Positions 8,933 through 18,606 of a stretch of 64,000 nt of DNA are shown piece by piece; position 1 is the stretch's first letter, and each line of letters begins with the position of its first letter. A program made the position numbers and the translations under genes. This stretch comes from Actinocatenispora thailandica (GTDB taxonomy: Bacteria; Actinomycetota; Actinomycetes; Mycobacteriales; Micromonosporaceae): positions 6,632,198 through 6,696,197 of the forward strand of contig NZ_AP023355.1 in the NCBI RefSeq assembly GCF_016865425.1, written 5' to 3'. The notes beneath the pieces were generated by a model that was not told the DNA's origin, made no database searches, and saw only the letters and a list, made by a program, of their open reading frames with translations.

Positions 8933-9120
8933 ACCTCCATCGTCGCACATCGCCCGCAGCACCGGCCGGACGCCGGACCCGGTACCGTCGGCGGCTGTTT
9001 CGGCCCGAAACGGCCACCCGACACCCCGCAGCAACCGGAGCGGTTCGGTATCTTTGCCATGCGACAACCAACCGCCCGGTGGCAGCCGCGGCACGCCATC
9101 ACCGCACGAAGGCGAGCAGG

Positions 9121-10346
9121 ATGAGCCAGGTTCTGGAAGAGCCCGACGAGCACGCGGCCAGACTCGAAGCGATCGATCTGCTGACCGACTCCGCGCTGGC
9201 CGAGCTGAGCCTCCGGGACCTGCTCGACGAGCTGCTGGAGCGCACCTGTGAGGCGCTCGGCGCCGAGACCGCGATGGTCCTGCTGCTCGACCGGGGCTCC
9301 GACGACCTCGTCGTCGCCGCGAGTCGCGGGTTGCCCGACGAGAAGCGGTACGGGACCCGGGTGCCCGTCGGCGCCGGATTCGCCGGCCGCGTCGCCGCCT
9401 CCCGCAGCCCCGTCTACCTGGACCGGGTGGACGCCACCACGGTGCTCGACCCCGCGCTGAGCAGCGCCGGACTGCGCGCGCTGCTGGGGGTTCCGCTGAT
9501 CAGCTTCGGTGACGTCATCGGGGTGCTGCACATCGGCTGCTTCGACCCCGCGACTTCGACGACGGGGAGGTCGCGCTGCTGCAGATGGTCGCCGACCGGG
9601 TCGCGCTGGCCGCCCAGTCACGCCGGTCTCGGCTCGAACACACCGCCGCGGAGACGTTGCAGCGAAGCCTGCTGCCCGGTCGGTTGCCGGACCTTCCCGG
9701 CCTGGAGATGGCGGCGCGCTACCTGCCCAGCGAGCAGACCGGCGTCAGCGGCGACTGGTACGACGTGTTCTCGCTCGACTCCGGCGCTCTCGGCATCGTG
9801 ATCGGCGATGTCGTCGGGCACGGCCTCCGCGCCGCGGTGGTCATGGGCCGGCTCCGCAGCGCCCTTCGCGCGTACGCGCTGGACAACGACGACCCCGCCG
9901 AGGTCGTGACGAAACTCGATCGCAAGATCCAGCACTTCGAGCCGGGCGTCACCGCCACCGTCGCGTACCTGATCGTCGCGCCATCCCGAGACAGCTTCCG
10001 GATCAGCCTCGCCGGCCATCCGCCACCGGTACTGGCCGGTCCCGACGGCACCGGCCGCCTGCTGCGAGTCACCCCCGACCTGCCGCTGGGCGTGGGCGTA
10101 CCCCGAGCACGGCACACCCACGTGGTGCCGTTGCCGCCGTCCGGCCTGCTCTGCCTCTACACCGACGGGCTGATCGAACGGCGCGACCGCCCGATCAGTT
10201 CCGGCATCGGCGAACTGTGCAGCCTGCTGGACACCAGCTCTGCGGCACGGGCCTGCGCCAGCGCGGTCACCACCATGATCGGAAGCCGCCGGCTCACCGA
10301 CGACGCCGCGGTCTTCGCGCTCCGCCGGGCCGACCCCGCCCGGTAG
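9121..10346 (+). pseudogene. GAF-PP2C (SpoIIE-type) phosphatase with one frameshift
   Basis: ATG 9121 opens a GAF domain (about residues 30-150, ending GVPLISFGDVIGVLHIGCFDP). The next frame carries RDFDDGEVALLQMVADRVALAA, a helix, then a PP2C/SpoIIE domain with SLLPGRLPDLPGLEMAARY, GVSGDWYDVF, DVVGHGLRAA and LYTDGLIE to the stop at 10346. The metal-binding Asp residues (GDWYD, GDVVGHG) are present. One C missing from the run at 9546-9549 restores a single frame of about 408 residues. Such RsbU/SpoIIE-like phosphatases dephosphorylate anti-sigma antagonists in partner-switching stress responses. Probably an active gene with a sequencing error. Confidence 0.85.
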
Positions 10347-10546
10347 GCGTCCCGCCCGGCACGTGCCCGGAATCGGTTCCGCGACCTCGCTCACCGGTCG
10401 CGCAGCGTGTGAAGGTGTTCGCGCGTCGTGTCGATCGTGCCCGCCCATCTGCTTCGGCTCCGGGGTGCCGGTCGGTCGCCGCGTCCGGGCGGTCACGACA
10501 CCGAGCCGCCGGCCCCGCACGAACGGCGGAACCGGCAGCGGCAGGG

Positions 10547-11277
10547 TCAGTCGTCGATGGCCTGGTAGACGCTGGTCCAGAAGTCGTGGATCAGCTGTGC
10601 CGGGTCCGGGCAGCACAGCCCGACCTGGGTGAGCAGGACCCCGGTCAGATCGTTCTGCCGATCGGCGTAGGCGGAGGTGCCGGTACCGCCGTCCCAGCCG
10701 AACTGCCCGAGCGGCGCGTAGTCACCGCGGTCGAGGCGTACCCCCATCCCGAAGCCCCAACCGCCGTGCTGTCCCTGCCCGAAGCTGAGGTGCACGTTGT
10801 CGCGGGCCAGCGCGGTACGGGCGGCGTTCTGCTCCGGGGTCAGGCGGTTGGTGGTCATCAGCTCCACCGCGGGCCGGGACAGGATCCGCTCGCGCGCGGT
10901 GGCTGCCATGGTCGAGCAGCATCCGGAAGTAACTGTGATAATCGTCCACAGTGGAGACCAGCCCGCCCGCTCCGGAGGGGAAGGCCGGTGGCTTGCTCCA
11001 GCGTCCGGTCTCGGCTTCGTCCCACACCGGGAACTCCCCTGTCCCGTCCGGGAAGTAGACCGAGGGAAGCCGGTCGATACTGTCGGCGGGAACGTGGAAG
11101 CCGGTTTCTGCCATGCCCAGCGGGTCCAGCACCCGCTCGTGCAGGAACTCGGCGAACGGCTGGCCGGCGGCCCGGGCGACGAGTACGCCGAGCAGGTCGT
11201 GGGCGAGGTCGTACTGCCAGCGTTCGCCGGGCTGGTAGGACAGCGGCAGCCCGGTTTCGGCAAGCCCGCTGTTCGAT
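10547..11277 (-). pseudogene. class C beta-lactamase-like serine hydrolase, 5' truncated and frameshifted
   Basis: Readable pieces are ETGLPLSYQPGERWQYD to RMLLDHG (about 11270-10910) and, one frame over, RILSRPAVELMTTNRL to WTSVYQAIDD (to 10547). These are the middle and C-terminal parts of the beta-lactamase/esterase family. The N-terminal third with the SxxK nucleophile is absent: the homologous frame meets a stop at about 11278, three bases from the stop of the neighbouring hydrolase gene. The internal shift needs one base removed or two added near 10905. It cannot make an active enzyme. Confidence 0.8.
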
Positions 11278-11281
11278 CAGG

Positions 11282-12208
11282 TCAACAGACGTCGCGGATC
11301 GAGCGGATCACCAGGTCCGGCCGGTCGACGTGGATGTGGTGCCCGGAGTCCGGTACCACGACGTGCCTGCCGCCCGCCACGGCGGCGAGCTGTTCCTGGG
11401 CAGCGAGCACCGGCGGGACGTACAGCGGTGGCCGGCCCTTCGTGGCGGTCAGCGTCACCACGGGAACCTTCGGCCAGACCGCGGTACGCCGCCGGTCGGC
11501 GAGCTCGTCGAGATGGTGCAGCACCATCGGGAACTCGTCGAGGTGCATCCGCAGTTGCTCGTCGGTCGCCAGGTACCAGCGCCCGGCGTCGAGCAGCAGC
11601 GCGCGAACGGCGGGATCGTCGCTCGCACCGCGCGCCACCTCGCGGTCCAGTTCCTCGGCGGAGCTCGACACGTCGGCGCTTCGTGGATCGGCGCGCGGCG
11701 GTGCCGCGGGGTCGGAGTAGCGGGCCCACTCGCGCACCGCCGCGGGCTCCGGTGGCCGCAACCACAGGCTCTCGTGGGACGGGTCGACCAGCACCAGGCC
11801 CGCGACCAGGTCGGGGCGCCGCCACGCAGCCAACTGCACCAGCAGGCCACCCCAACTGTGCCCGACGAGTACGCACGGTTCCGGGCCCGCCGATTCGGCC
11901 ACCGCGATCAGGTCGGCAAGCTGCCCGTCGAGGCTGACCGCCGCCGGGTCGCTCGCGCCGTAACCCGCGCGGTCGTAGGCGAGCACCCGATGGTCCGGCG
12001 CGAGGGCGGCGAAGACGACAGCCCAGGTGGTCGACGGCGAGCCGATGCCGGTCTCGAAGACGACCGCCGGCGCCGCGGATCCGGCCTCCAGCCAGCGCAG
12101 GAAGCGACCGCCCCGGTCCAGCTCGCGGCGTGCGACACCGCCGCCGACGAGCGCGTCGAACGCCGCGGCCGGCGGGTCCGGGAGGGAGTTCGAAGCGGTC
12201 AACGGCAC
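11282..12208 (-). CDS. alpha/beta hydrolase
   Basis: A 308-residue hydrolase. GTG 12208 is preferred (TTG 12202 is possible); the longer upstream reading passes through tandem repeats. Motifs: GIGSPSTTW in place of the HG loop, nucleophile elbow GHSWGG (Ser), acid likely in VDPSHES or the ATKG region, and catalytic His in DSGHHIHVDRP. The C-terminal half resembles peptidase/ester hydrolases of the MhpC group. Substrate unknown. It abuts a truncated beta-lactamase gene, so its 3' flank has been rearranged. Upstream are heptamer and 19-bp repeats but no obvious promoter. Confidence 0.82.
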   Translation of the reverse strand: MPLTASNSLPDPPAAAFDALVGGGVARRELDRGGRFLRWLEAGSAAPAVVFETGIGSPSTTWAVVFAALAPDHRVLAYDRAGYGASDPAAVSLDGQLADLIAVAESAGPEPCVLVGHSWGGLLVQLAAWRRPDLVAGLVLVDPSHESLWLRPPEPAAVREWARYSDPAAPPRADPRSADVSSSAEELDREVARGASDDPAVRALLLDAGRWYLATDEQLRMHLDEFPMVLHHLDELADRRRTAVWPKVPVVTLTATKGRPPLYVPPVLAAQEQLAAVAGGRHVVVPDSGHHIHVDRPDLVIRSIRDVC

Positions 12209-12224
12209 CCCGCGTGACTGTCCT

Positions 12225-12410
12225 GGTCGGTGGTCGGTGGTCGGTGGTCCCCGCGACGGTAGCGGCGGTGGCCGACCGTGTCCACACCGCGACCGGCGAT
12301 CGGGCCCACGCCCCGACACGGCGAACGTCCCGACATGGTTGGCGACGTCCCGGCGCGGCAGGTGTCCCGGCACGGTGGGCGACGTCCCGGCGCGGCGGGC
12401 GTGCCCGGTG
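12225..12410. repeat. short tandem and direct repeats upstream of the MFS gene
   Basis: Positions 12225-12245 are three copies of GGTCGGT. GGCGACGTCCCGGCGCGGC occurs identically at 12341-12359 and 12378-12396, with diverged GTCCCG-containing copies around them. No gene is visible between 12209 and 12518 apart from the palindrome at 12490. Confidence 0.7.
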
Positions 12411-12489
12411 CCGGGACACGCGTACCGGTCGGAGGGTCTGGCGCGAGTGTGGCTCACGCGACAGTGCGGAGCCGGCCGCCACGGTGAAC

Positions 12490-12514
12490 ACTAGGATCCC
12501 AGTGGGATCCTAGT
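12490..12514. promoter_or_regulatory. perfect 25-bp palindromic operator
   Basis: ACTAGGATCCCA (12490-12501), a central G, then TGGGATCCTAGT (12503-12514): a perfect 12-bp inverted repeat ending five bases before the first GTG of the MFS gene. It has no U-run and lies upstream of a start, so it looks like a TetR-type operator rather than a terminator. Confidence 0.7.
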
Positions 12515-12518
12515 AAGG

Positions 12519-13856
12519 GTGGTGCGGGTGGGCTCGTCACAGCCGGCGGACACGGTGCCGTGGCAGTCGGTGCCGGAGGTACGGGCGGCGCAGTCGCGCA
12601 CCGTGCGGCTGCTCGCCGCCGCGCAGATCGTGGGTGGAATCGGGGTGGGCGCCTCGGTCTCGATCGGCGTCCTGCTGGCCGAGTCGATCGCCCGCTCGGA
12701 GTCGTACGCCGGGTTGGCCCGCACCTCGTCGGTGCTGGGCGCCGCCCTGGTCGGGGTGCCGTTGGCGCTGCTCGCACAGCGCCGCGGCCGCCGTACCGCG
12801 CTGAGCACGGGGTGGCTGGCCGCGGCGGCCGGCAGTGCGCTGCTGGTACTGGCCGCGGTGGTGGCGTCGGTCCCGCTCCTGGTCGTGGGCATGCTGCTGT
12901 TCGGGGTGGGCAGCGCGACGAACCTGCAGGGCCGGTACGCGGCGGCCGATCTGGCGCTGCCGCACCACCGGGCCCGCGCGTTGTCGACGGTGGTGTGGTC
13001 GACGACGGTCGGCGCGATGATCGGCCCCAACCTGGGCGCTCCCGGCGCGGTCGTCGCCGCCGCGCTGGGGCTGCCCCGGCTGGCGGGCGCGTTCGTGTTG
13101 TCGACCGGGTTCGCGCTGGCCGCGGCGGCACTGCTGCGGGTGGGGCTGCGCCCCGATCCACTGTTGCTGGCGCAGCGGCGGCAGCCCGCGGCGGCGACAC
13201 CCGCAGGGGCACCCGGTACCGCGGGGCGAACGTCGCCGACCGCCGCGGCGCGGCCGGTGTGGCGGCAGCTGCGACGTTCGCCGCGGGCCGGTTTCGCGTT
13301 CGTCACGGTGGTGCTGGGGCACACCGTGATGGGTGCGGTCATGACGATGACACCGGTCAGCCTCGCCGGCGAGGGCATGACGCTGACCGTCGTCGGGTTC
13401 ACCATCACGGCGCACGTACTGGGCATGTACGCGTTCGCACCGGTCGTCGGCTGGCTGGCCGATCGGATCGGCCAGTTCCGGGTGATGCTGCTGGGGCAGC
13501 TGACCTACCTTGCCGCCGTACTCGTGGCCGGCGTGGGGCACCGGTCGATGGGGTGGGCGATGGCCGGGCTGTTCCTGCTGGGCCTGGGCTGGTCGTGCAG
13601 CCTGGTGGCCGGGTCGGCGATGCTGAGCGCCGCGACGGAGCCGTCGCTGCGGCCGGCCATGCAGGGTACGGCCGACACGACGATGAACCTGGTGGCAGCG
13701 GTCGCGGCGGGGTTGGCAGGGCCGCTGACCAGCCGGCTCGGCTTCGGCGGGTTGAACGCGGCCGCGGCGGTGCTGGTGGCGCCCGTACTGCTGGCCGGGC
13801 TGGTGCTGTGGCGGATGCAACGACGGCCGACCCGAACCCCTGCCGCCGCGCGGTAG
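12519..13856 (+). CDS. MFS transporter
   Basis: A 445-residue integral membrane protein with about 12 hydrophobic segments, a loop 2-3 basic motif (AQRRGRRTA) and a central loop around residues 205-250 between the two six-helix halves. The second half shows GWLADRIGQFR, the repeat of the MFS motif A. Starts at GTG 12519, 12522 or 12528 are all possible. Substrate unknown; efflux is the likely role. A perfect palindrome immediately upstream suggests control by a TetR-type repressor, but none is encoded next door. GC-rich codon use matches its neighbours. Confidence 0.88.
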   Translation: MVRVGSSQPADTVPWQSVPEVRAAQSRTVRLLAAAQIVGGIGVGASVSIGVLLAESIARSESYAGLARTSSVLGAALVGVPLALLAQRRGRRTALSTGWLAAAAGSALLVLAAVVASVPLLVVGMLLFGVGSATNLQGRYAAADLALPHHRARALSTVVWSTTVGAMIGPNLGAPGAVVAAALGLPRLAGAFVLSTGFALAAAALLRVGLRPDPLLLAQRRQPAAATPAGAPGTAGRTSPTAAARPVWRQLRRSPRAGFAFVTVVLGHTVMGAVMTMTPVSLAGEGMTLTVVGFTITAHVLGMYAFAPVVGWLADRIGQFRVMLLGQLTYLAAVLVAGVGHRSMGWAMAGLFLLGLGWSCSLVAGSAMLSAATEPSLRPAMQGTADTTMNLVAAVAAGLAGPLTSRLGFGGLNAAAAVLVAPVLLAGLVLWRMQRRPTRTPAAAR

Positions 13857-13985
13857 CCGCATTCCGGGAACCACCCGCAGGCTCGACTGGCCCGCGGCAC
13901 GGACAGCTGCGTTCCGGGCGCCACCGCGTCCCCTGTTCCGGGCACCATCGCCGAACCCGCCACCGGTGGCGATGCCGCGGCTGTC

Positions 13986-14633
13986 TCAGGCGGGGCCGAG
14001 CACCGGGCCGTGCGTCTCGGTCAGGTGCCGGCGCAGCGTGTCGGCGAAGGCGGCGACGTCACCGTGCCGGAGCGCGCCGACGAGCTGTTGATGCTCGTCG
14101 ATGAGGTGCTCGGCGCGGGCAAGCAGGTGCTCCTGCTGGGCGTGCAGCAGCTGTCGCTGCCGGTCGGACAGGCGGCGGTTGAGCCCGATGAGGTAGGTGT
14201 TGTCGCCGGCTTCGACGAAACTGCTGTGGAACTTGACGGTCAGCTCGATGAAGTCGCCGACCCGGCGGCGTTGCAGCGCCCTGCGTTGCTGGTCGACCAG
14301 CCGTTCCAGCTGGTCGGCGATGGTCTGCCGTTGACTCGCGTCGGTGCGGCTGACGCCGCTGGTCTCCAGGGTGAGGCGCGCATCGGCGAGGTCCTTGAGC
14401 TCGCGCGGGGTCAGCGAGTTGACCAGCGCGCCGCGCTGCGGGTAGATGGTGACCCAGCCGTCCTCGCGCAACCGGGCCAGCGCGGAACGCACCGGGGTGC
14501 GGCTGACGCCCAGCGCGGCGGCGAGGTCGTTCTCGCTCAGCAGCATGCCGGGCGGGTAGGTGCCGTCCACGATCCCGGCGCGGATCGACTCGTGCGCCTG
14601 TTCCGCCGCCGAGCGGGGCCTGGTTGCGCTCAT
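13986..14633 (-). CDS. GntR-family regulator, FCD subfamily
   Basis: A 215-residue regulator from ATG 14633. N-terminal GntR winged helix (AAEQAHESIRAGIVDGTYPPG, SENDLAAALGVSRTPVRSALARLREDGWV), then the all-helical FCD ligand domain. The FCD metal site residues are suggested by Asp/His positions in FIELTVKFHSSFVE and HRQ-like DEHQQLVGAL and RRHLTE. FCD proteins sense carboxylates. The gene follows the ligase gene on the same strand with 135 bp between them. The target is not obvious in the window. Confidence 0.88.
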   Translation of the reverse strand: MSATRPRSAAEQAHESIRAGIVDGTYPPGMLLSENDLAAALGVSRTPVRSALARLREDGWVTIYPQRGALVNSLTPRELKDLADARLTLETSGVSRTDASQRQTIADQLERLVDQQRRALQRRRVGDFIELTVKFHSSFVEAGDNTYLIGLNRRLSDRQRQLLHAQQEHLLARAEHLIDEHQQLVGALRHGDVAAFADTLRRHLTETHGPVLGPA

Positions 14634-14768
14634 TGCCACCTTCGGTCGGTTGCGCGCCGCGGACTCGCGCCTGCCTGCACCGATCTTAGGACGCGGGCGG
14701 CCCCGTACGGCGCGGTGCTCGCCGGCCGGCGGCCCGCCGGGCCGCGGAACCGCCACCGCGCGGGCGGG

Positions 14769-16853
14769 TCAGCCGAGCAGGTCGGCGACCAGCGCGGCGA
14801 ACTCGTCCGGTGTGGCGAGGCGGATGCCGAGGGTTTCGGCCCTGGCGCGCTTGGATCCGGCGTTGCCGCCGGCCACGACCAGGCTGGTCTTCTTGGACAC
14901 GCTGGACGACGAGCGGCCACCGGCCCGCTCGATCAGTTCGTTCATCTCGTTGCGGCTCAACGCCTCCAGCGGCCCGCTCATCGCGCCGGTGACCACCACG
15001 GTCATCCCGGCCAGCGGCCCGGCACCCGGGCCGGTCGCCTCGCCGTCGTCATCGGATCCGGCGGCCGGTGGCCGCGGGACGGCGCCGGGTTCGATCATGT
15101 TCACGCCGGCCGCGGCGAGCTTGTCGATCAGCGGGGACAGCTCGGCGAGCTCGGCGACGATGGACGGCGCCTTCTCCCCGCCGATCCCGTCGACCTGCTG
15201 CAGTGCCTCGGCGTCGGCGGCCCGGATCGCGTCCATGGTGGCGAAGTACCGGGCGATGCGGCGCGACATCGAGCGCCCCGTACCGCGGACGCCGAGCGCG
15301 CACAGCACCCGGGACAGCGGCTGCGCCTTGGCCGCGTCCAGCGCGGCGAGCAGGTTGTCGGCGCTGGTCTCGCCCATCCGTTCCAGGTCGAGGAGTTGGT
15401 CGCGGGTGAGGGTGAACAGGTCGGCGAGGTCGGCGACCAGCCCGGCATCGACCAGCTGCACGACCCGGGTGCCGCCGAGACCCTCGATGTCGAGCTGGTC
15501 CCGGCCCGCCGCGTACGACAGCGAGGCGACCAGGTGGCAGTTGCGGCCCTGCGCGCAGCGCCAGCGTTCCTGGCTGGTGTCGATGGCGGAGCCGCAGCGG
15601 GGGCACACCTGCGGGAACACGATCTGCCGCTCGGCGCCGGTGCGCAGGTGCGCGACCGGGGCTTCGATGCGGGGAATGACATCACCGGCGCGGTGCACCA
15701 TCACGTGATCGCCGAGGCGCAGGTCGCGGCGGGTGATGTCGGCCGGGTTGTGCAGCGTCGCGTAGCTGATGGTGGCGCCGTCGATCTCGACCGGCTCCAG
15801 CACGCCGCGCGGCGCGATGATGCCGGTGCGGCCGACGTTCCACTCCACCTCGACGAGCCGGGTGATCTTCTCCACGGCGGGCAGCTTGTACGCGATCGCC
15901 CACCGCGGGGCCCGCGATCCCGACCCCGCGGCCCGCTGGTCGGCGGCGAGATCCGCCTTGATCACGATGCCGTCGATGCCGAACGGCAGGTCGGCCCGCA
16001 GCGCGGCGATCTGCTGGACGCGGGCGAGGACCTCCGCGGTGCTGCCGGCCGTGACGCCGGGCACCTGGGTGCTGGCCGTCGTGTGCACCCCGAACTCGGC
16101 GGCGCGGCCCATCAGCTCGCTGTGCGCGAGGTCGGTCAGCCGCGCCGCGAGGGCGTCGTCGGTGTCCGGCAGCGGCAGCAGGCCGTAGCAGAAGAACGTC
16201 ATCGTCGCGGGGTAGGCGCGGTCCCGGGCGCGCAGCGAGCCGGCCGCGGCGCTGCGCGGATTGGCGAACGGCTGGCCGCCGTGCGCGACGCGCGCCTCGT
16301 TGGTCCGTTCGAACTGGGCGACGGTCATCAGCACCTCGCCGCGCACCTCCACCGTCACCGGCGCGGCCAGCTCGGCCGGCAGGCCCTCGACGGTGCCGAT
16401 CGCGTGCGAGACGTCCTCGCCCGCCGTCCCGTCGCCGCGGGTGATCAGCCGGGTCAGCCGACCCCGGACGTACCGCGCGGCGACCGCCAACCCGTCGAGC
16501 TTCGGCTCGACGCTGAAACGTTCCGCGTCGTGGCCGAGCCGGCGCGACAGCGACGCCGCCCACCCCTCGAACTGCTCCGGCGAGAACACGTTGTCCAAGC
16601 TGAGCATGGCGACGGTGTGCGGCACGTCGCCCTCGGCGGCACCGCCGGCGACCTTCCCGGTCGGCGAGTCGGGCGACACCTCGTCGGGGTGCGCGGCCTC
16701 CCAGGCCGCGATCCCCCGCACCAGCACGTCGTACGCGTCGTCGTCCAGCGGCGAGCCGCCGCCCGCGTAGTAGGCCGCCGCGGCCTGCACGGCGTCCTCG
16801 ACCGCCCGCGCGTAGGCGGCGGCATCCACAATCTGCGCAACGGGCATCGTCAT
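14769..16853 (-). CDS. ligA: NAD+-dependent DNA ligase (LigA-type, divergent)
   Basis: About 694 residues from ATG 16853 (16862 and 16847 are alternatives). Domain order is complete: Ia, adenylation domain with the KxDG nucleophile lysine (EPKLDGLAV), OB fold, Cys4 zinc finger (CPRCGS with WRCAQGRNC), four helix-hairpin-helix units, C-terminal BRCT (about 620-694). It seals nicks using NAD+ and forms a lysyl-AMP intermediate. Domain Ia is unusual: [15 protein letters not shown] replaces the typical HxYYvxDaPxxsDaEYD, so the His that contacts NMN seems to be Tyr. That suggests a second, specialised LigA rather than the housekeeping copy (inference). Confidence 0.93.
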   Translation of the reverse strand: MTMPVAQIVDAAAYARAVEDAVQAAAAYYAGGGSPLDDDAYDVLVRGIAAWEAAHPDEVSPDSPTGKVAGGAAEGDVPHTVAMLSLDNVFSPEQFEGWAASLSRRLGHDAERFSVEPKLDGLAVAARYVRGRLTRLITRGDGTAGEDVSHAIGTVEGLPAELAAPVTVEVRGEVLMTVAQFERTNEARVAHGGQPFANPRSAAAGSLRARDRAYPATMTFFCYGLLPLPDTDDALAARLTDLAHSELMGRAAEFGVHTTASTQVPGVTAGSTAEVLARVQQIAALRADLPFGIDGIVIKADLAADQRAAGSGSRAPRWAIAYKLPAVEKITRLVEVEWNVGRTGIIAPRGVLEPVEIDGATISYATLHNPADITRRDLRLGDHVMVHRAGDVIPRIEAPVAHLRTGAERQIVFPQVCPRCGSAIDTSQERWRCAQGRNCHLVASLSYAAGRDQLDIEGLGGTRVVQLVDAGLVADLADLFTLTRDQLLDLERMGETSADNLLAALDAAKAQPLSRVLCALGVRGTGRSMSRRIARYFATMDAIRAADAEALQQVDGIGGEKAPSIVAELAELSPLIDKLAAAGVNMIEPGAVPRPPAAGSDDDGEATGPGAGPLAGMTVVVTGAMSGPLEALSRNEMNELIERAGGRSSSSVSKKTSLVVAGGNAGSKRARAETLGIRLATPDEFAALVADLLG

Positions 16854-17015
16854 GCCTGTCATCCTGCCTGCCACCACCGACAACACCCCCGCACCTCACC
16901 CCGCGGCGGCGTGGCCGGGAGGATCGCGGCCGGTTGCGGTGGTTCGCGCGCCACCCCGCCCGCCCTCCTCGCCGAGGTGTGGGAGCGGCCGGAACCGTCC
17001 ACGTCGCGGCGTCCG

Positions 17016-18539
17016 TCACTTCGCGGGTACCGAGCCCGGGCCTGCGACGTCGAACGGGGTCGGCGGGTGGCCCGCCCAGATCCGCTGCGAGACCCGTTCC
17101 GGGTAGCGCACGGTGCCGGACTCGACGTCCAGGACGCGGGTGAGGCCCTGGTCCGGGTGGTGTGCCGGCCATCCGGGGTCGCCGGTGGTGACGAAGCCGA
17201 CCCACGCGTCACCGAGTTCCCGGGAGACCCGCCGGACTGCCTCACCGGGGGCATCGCCGAACACGCTCCTGCCGGCGGGGCTGTCCAGGGTGCCGAAGGC
17301 GAGGGGCACGTCCAGGCTGTGACAGGCCCCGAGGGCACCGCCGGCCGCCGTCGCGGCCAGGCACAGCTCGAACAGGTGGGACGTGCCGCCCGCGGCGGTG
17401 TTGGCGTGGGCGAGGTGCAGGGACGGCATCCGGAACAGGGCGTCGGACTCGACGGTCTCCAGCAGTTCGCTGGCGGTGGCCCCCTGGCGGGCCGTCCGGT
17501 AGGCGTGCGGTCCGTGCGGCTGGGGGGCGAACAGGTCGAGCGCGACCTGTGCCTCCTGGTCGGTGAAGGTGTGCGCCCGGCCGGCCATCACGGAGAAGAG
17601 CCGGAACTCGTCGCGGGTGTGCCCGACGAGGAGTTCGATGCCGTCCGCGCGGCCGCCACGCAGCGCCGACCAGGGGGTCTCGGGGAGGACGTCACCGTCG
17701 ATCTCGGGGCAGACGGCCACGCCCAGCGCGGCGAGGCGGCCCCACCGCTCGCGGTCGGCCGACAGGTCCGCGTCGAGCGCGGTGAGCTCGTCGGCCAGCC
17801 GGTACGGGTCGACGGCGCTCAGCGCGGTGGCGGTGGGTGCCGTTCCCAGCCTGGCGGCGAGAGCGGCGGTGACCTGGCTGGCCAGCGCCGGGGTGATGTG
17901 GTTGCCCGGTACCGAGTGGGTGATGGCCCGCCGGAAGAGCCCCCGTGCCGATGGCATGGTGAGCAGCGCTGCGATCGAACCCGCTCCGGCGGACTGGCCC
18001 GCCACGGTGACCAGGGCGGGGTTCCCACCGAACCGCTCGATGTTGCGCCGCACCCACTGCAACGCGGCGATCTGGTCCAGCAGACCGCGGTTGGGTGGGG
18101 CGCCCGGCAGGTGGGCGAACCCCTCGACGCCGACCCGGTAGTTGAGCGTCACCACCACGATCCCGGCGGCGCACAGCCTCGCGGCGTCGTAGCTGGGATC
18201 GCTGCCCACGCCGGTGATGTAGGCGCCGCCGGGGATCCACACCAGCACGGGCAGGCCTGCCGCCCCGGGATCGGGGGTGGACACGTTCAGCGTCAGCCAG
18301 TCGGTCTGGCGCTCCGACGCCGCCTGCACCGGCCCGGATTGCGGCGGCAGCGGCCCGAACTCGACGGCCTGCCGGGTGCCGTCCCAGGCCTCCGGCGGTG
18401 CGGGTGCGGCGAAGCGGAGATCGCCCACCGGGGGCCGGGCGTAGCGAAGACCGCGAAACTGTGCCATCCCCGAACGCCACCGCCCCACCACGGTGCCCGC
18501 CATCGTCCGCACGACCGGGTGCTCCGACGTGCCAGCCAT
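17016..18539 (-). CDS. type B carboxylesterase
   Basis: A 507-residue esterase of the carboxylesterase/pnbA family starting at ATG 18539. Motifs: GLRYARPPVGDLRF, oxyanion hole GGAY, SEDCL-like block replaced by DWLTLNV, nucleophile elbow GQSAGAGS (Ser about residue 185), acid in GHTRDEFRLF, and His in ACHSLDVPLAFG. Length is normal for the family. It hydrolyses carboxylic esters; the substrate is unknown. No signal peptide is visible, so it is cytosolic. Divergent from a TetR gene (68 bp between starts) that probably represses it. Confidence 0.93.
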   Translation of the reverse strand: MAGTSEHPVVRTMAGTVVGRWRSGMAQFRGLRYARPPVGDLRFAAPAPPEAWDGTRQAVEFGPLPPQSGPVQAASERQTDWLTLNVSTPDPGAAGLPVLVWIPGGAYITGVGSDPSYDAARLCAAGIVVVTLNYRVGVEGFAHLPGAPPNRGLLDQIAALQWVRRNIERFGGNPALVTVAGQSAGAGSIAALLTMPSARGLFRRAITHSVPGNHITPALASQVTAALAARLGTAPTATALSAVDPYRLADELTALDADLSADRERWGRLAALGVAVCPEIDGDVLPETPWSALRGGRADGIELLVGHTRDEFRLFSVMAGRAHTFTDQEAQVALDLFAPQPHGPHAYRTARQGATASELLETVESDALFRMPSLHLAHANTAAGGTSHLFELCLAATAAGGALGACHSLDVPLAFGTLDSPAGRSVFGDAPGEAVRRVSRELGDAWVGFVTTGDPGWPAHHPDQGLTRVLDVESGTVRYPERVSQRIWAGHPPTPFDVAGPGSVPAK

Positions 18540-18606
18540 CTCGATCCTCGCCCTCTGGTTTCAAGTCAGTTGTATTGTTACCCTATCGGCAACGGGACGA
18601 GGTGAC

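Noticed and set aside
8090-9251. Long plus-strand frames across the MarR gene
   Set aside because: Arg/Pro/Gly-rich shadow sequence, antisense to a clear MarR gene.
12490-12514. The palindrome as a terminator of the upstream hydrolase
   Set aside because: The hydrolase is on the opposite strand and starts at 12208, so no transcript ends here; its position at the MFS start fits an operator.
14010-18605. A 1531-codon open frame on the plus strand
   Set aside because: It is antisense to GntR, LigA and carboxylesterase genes, all with full family motifs. It has no motif of its own; high GC suppresses stops in the opposite frame.
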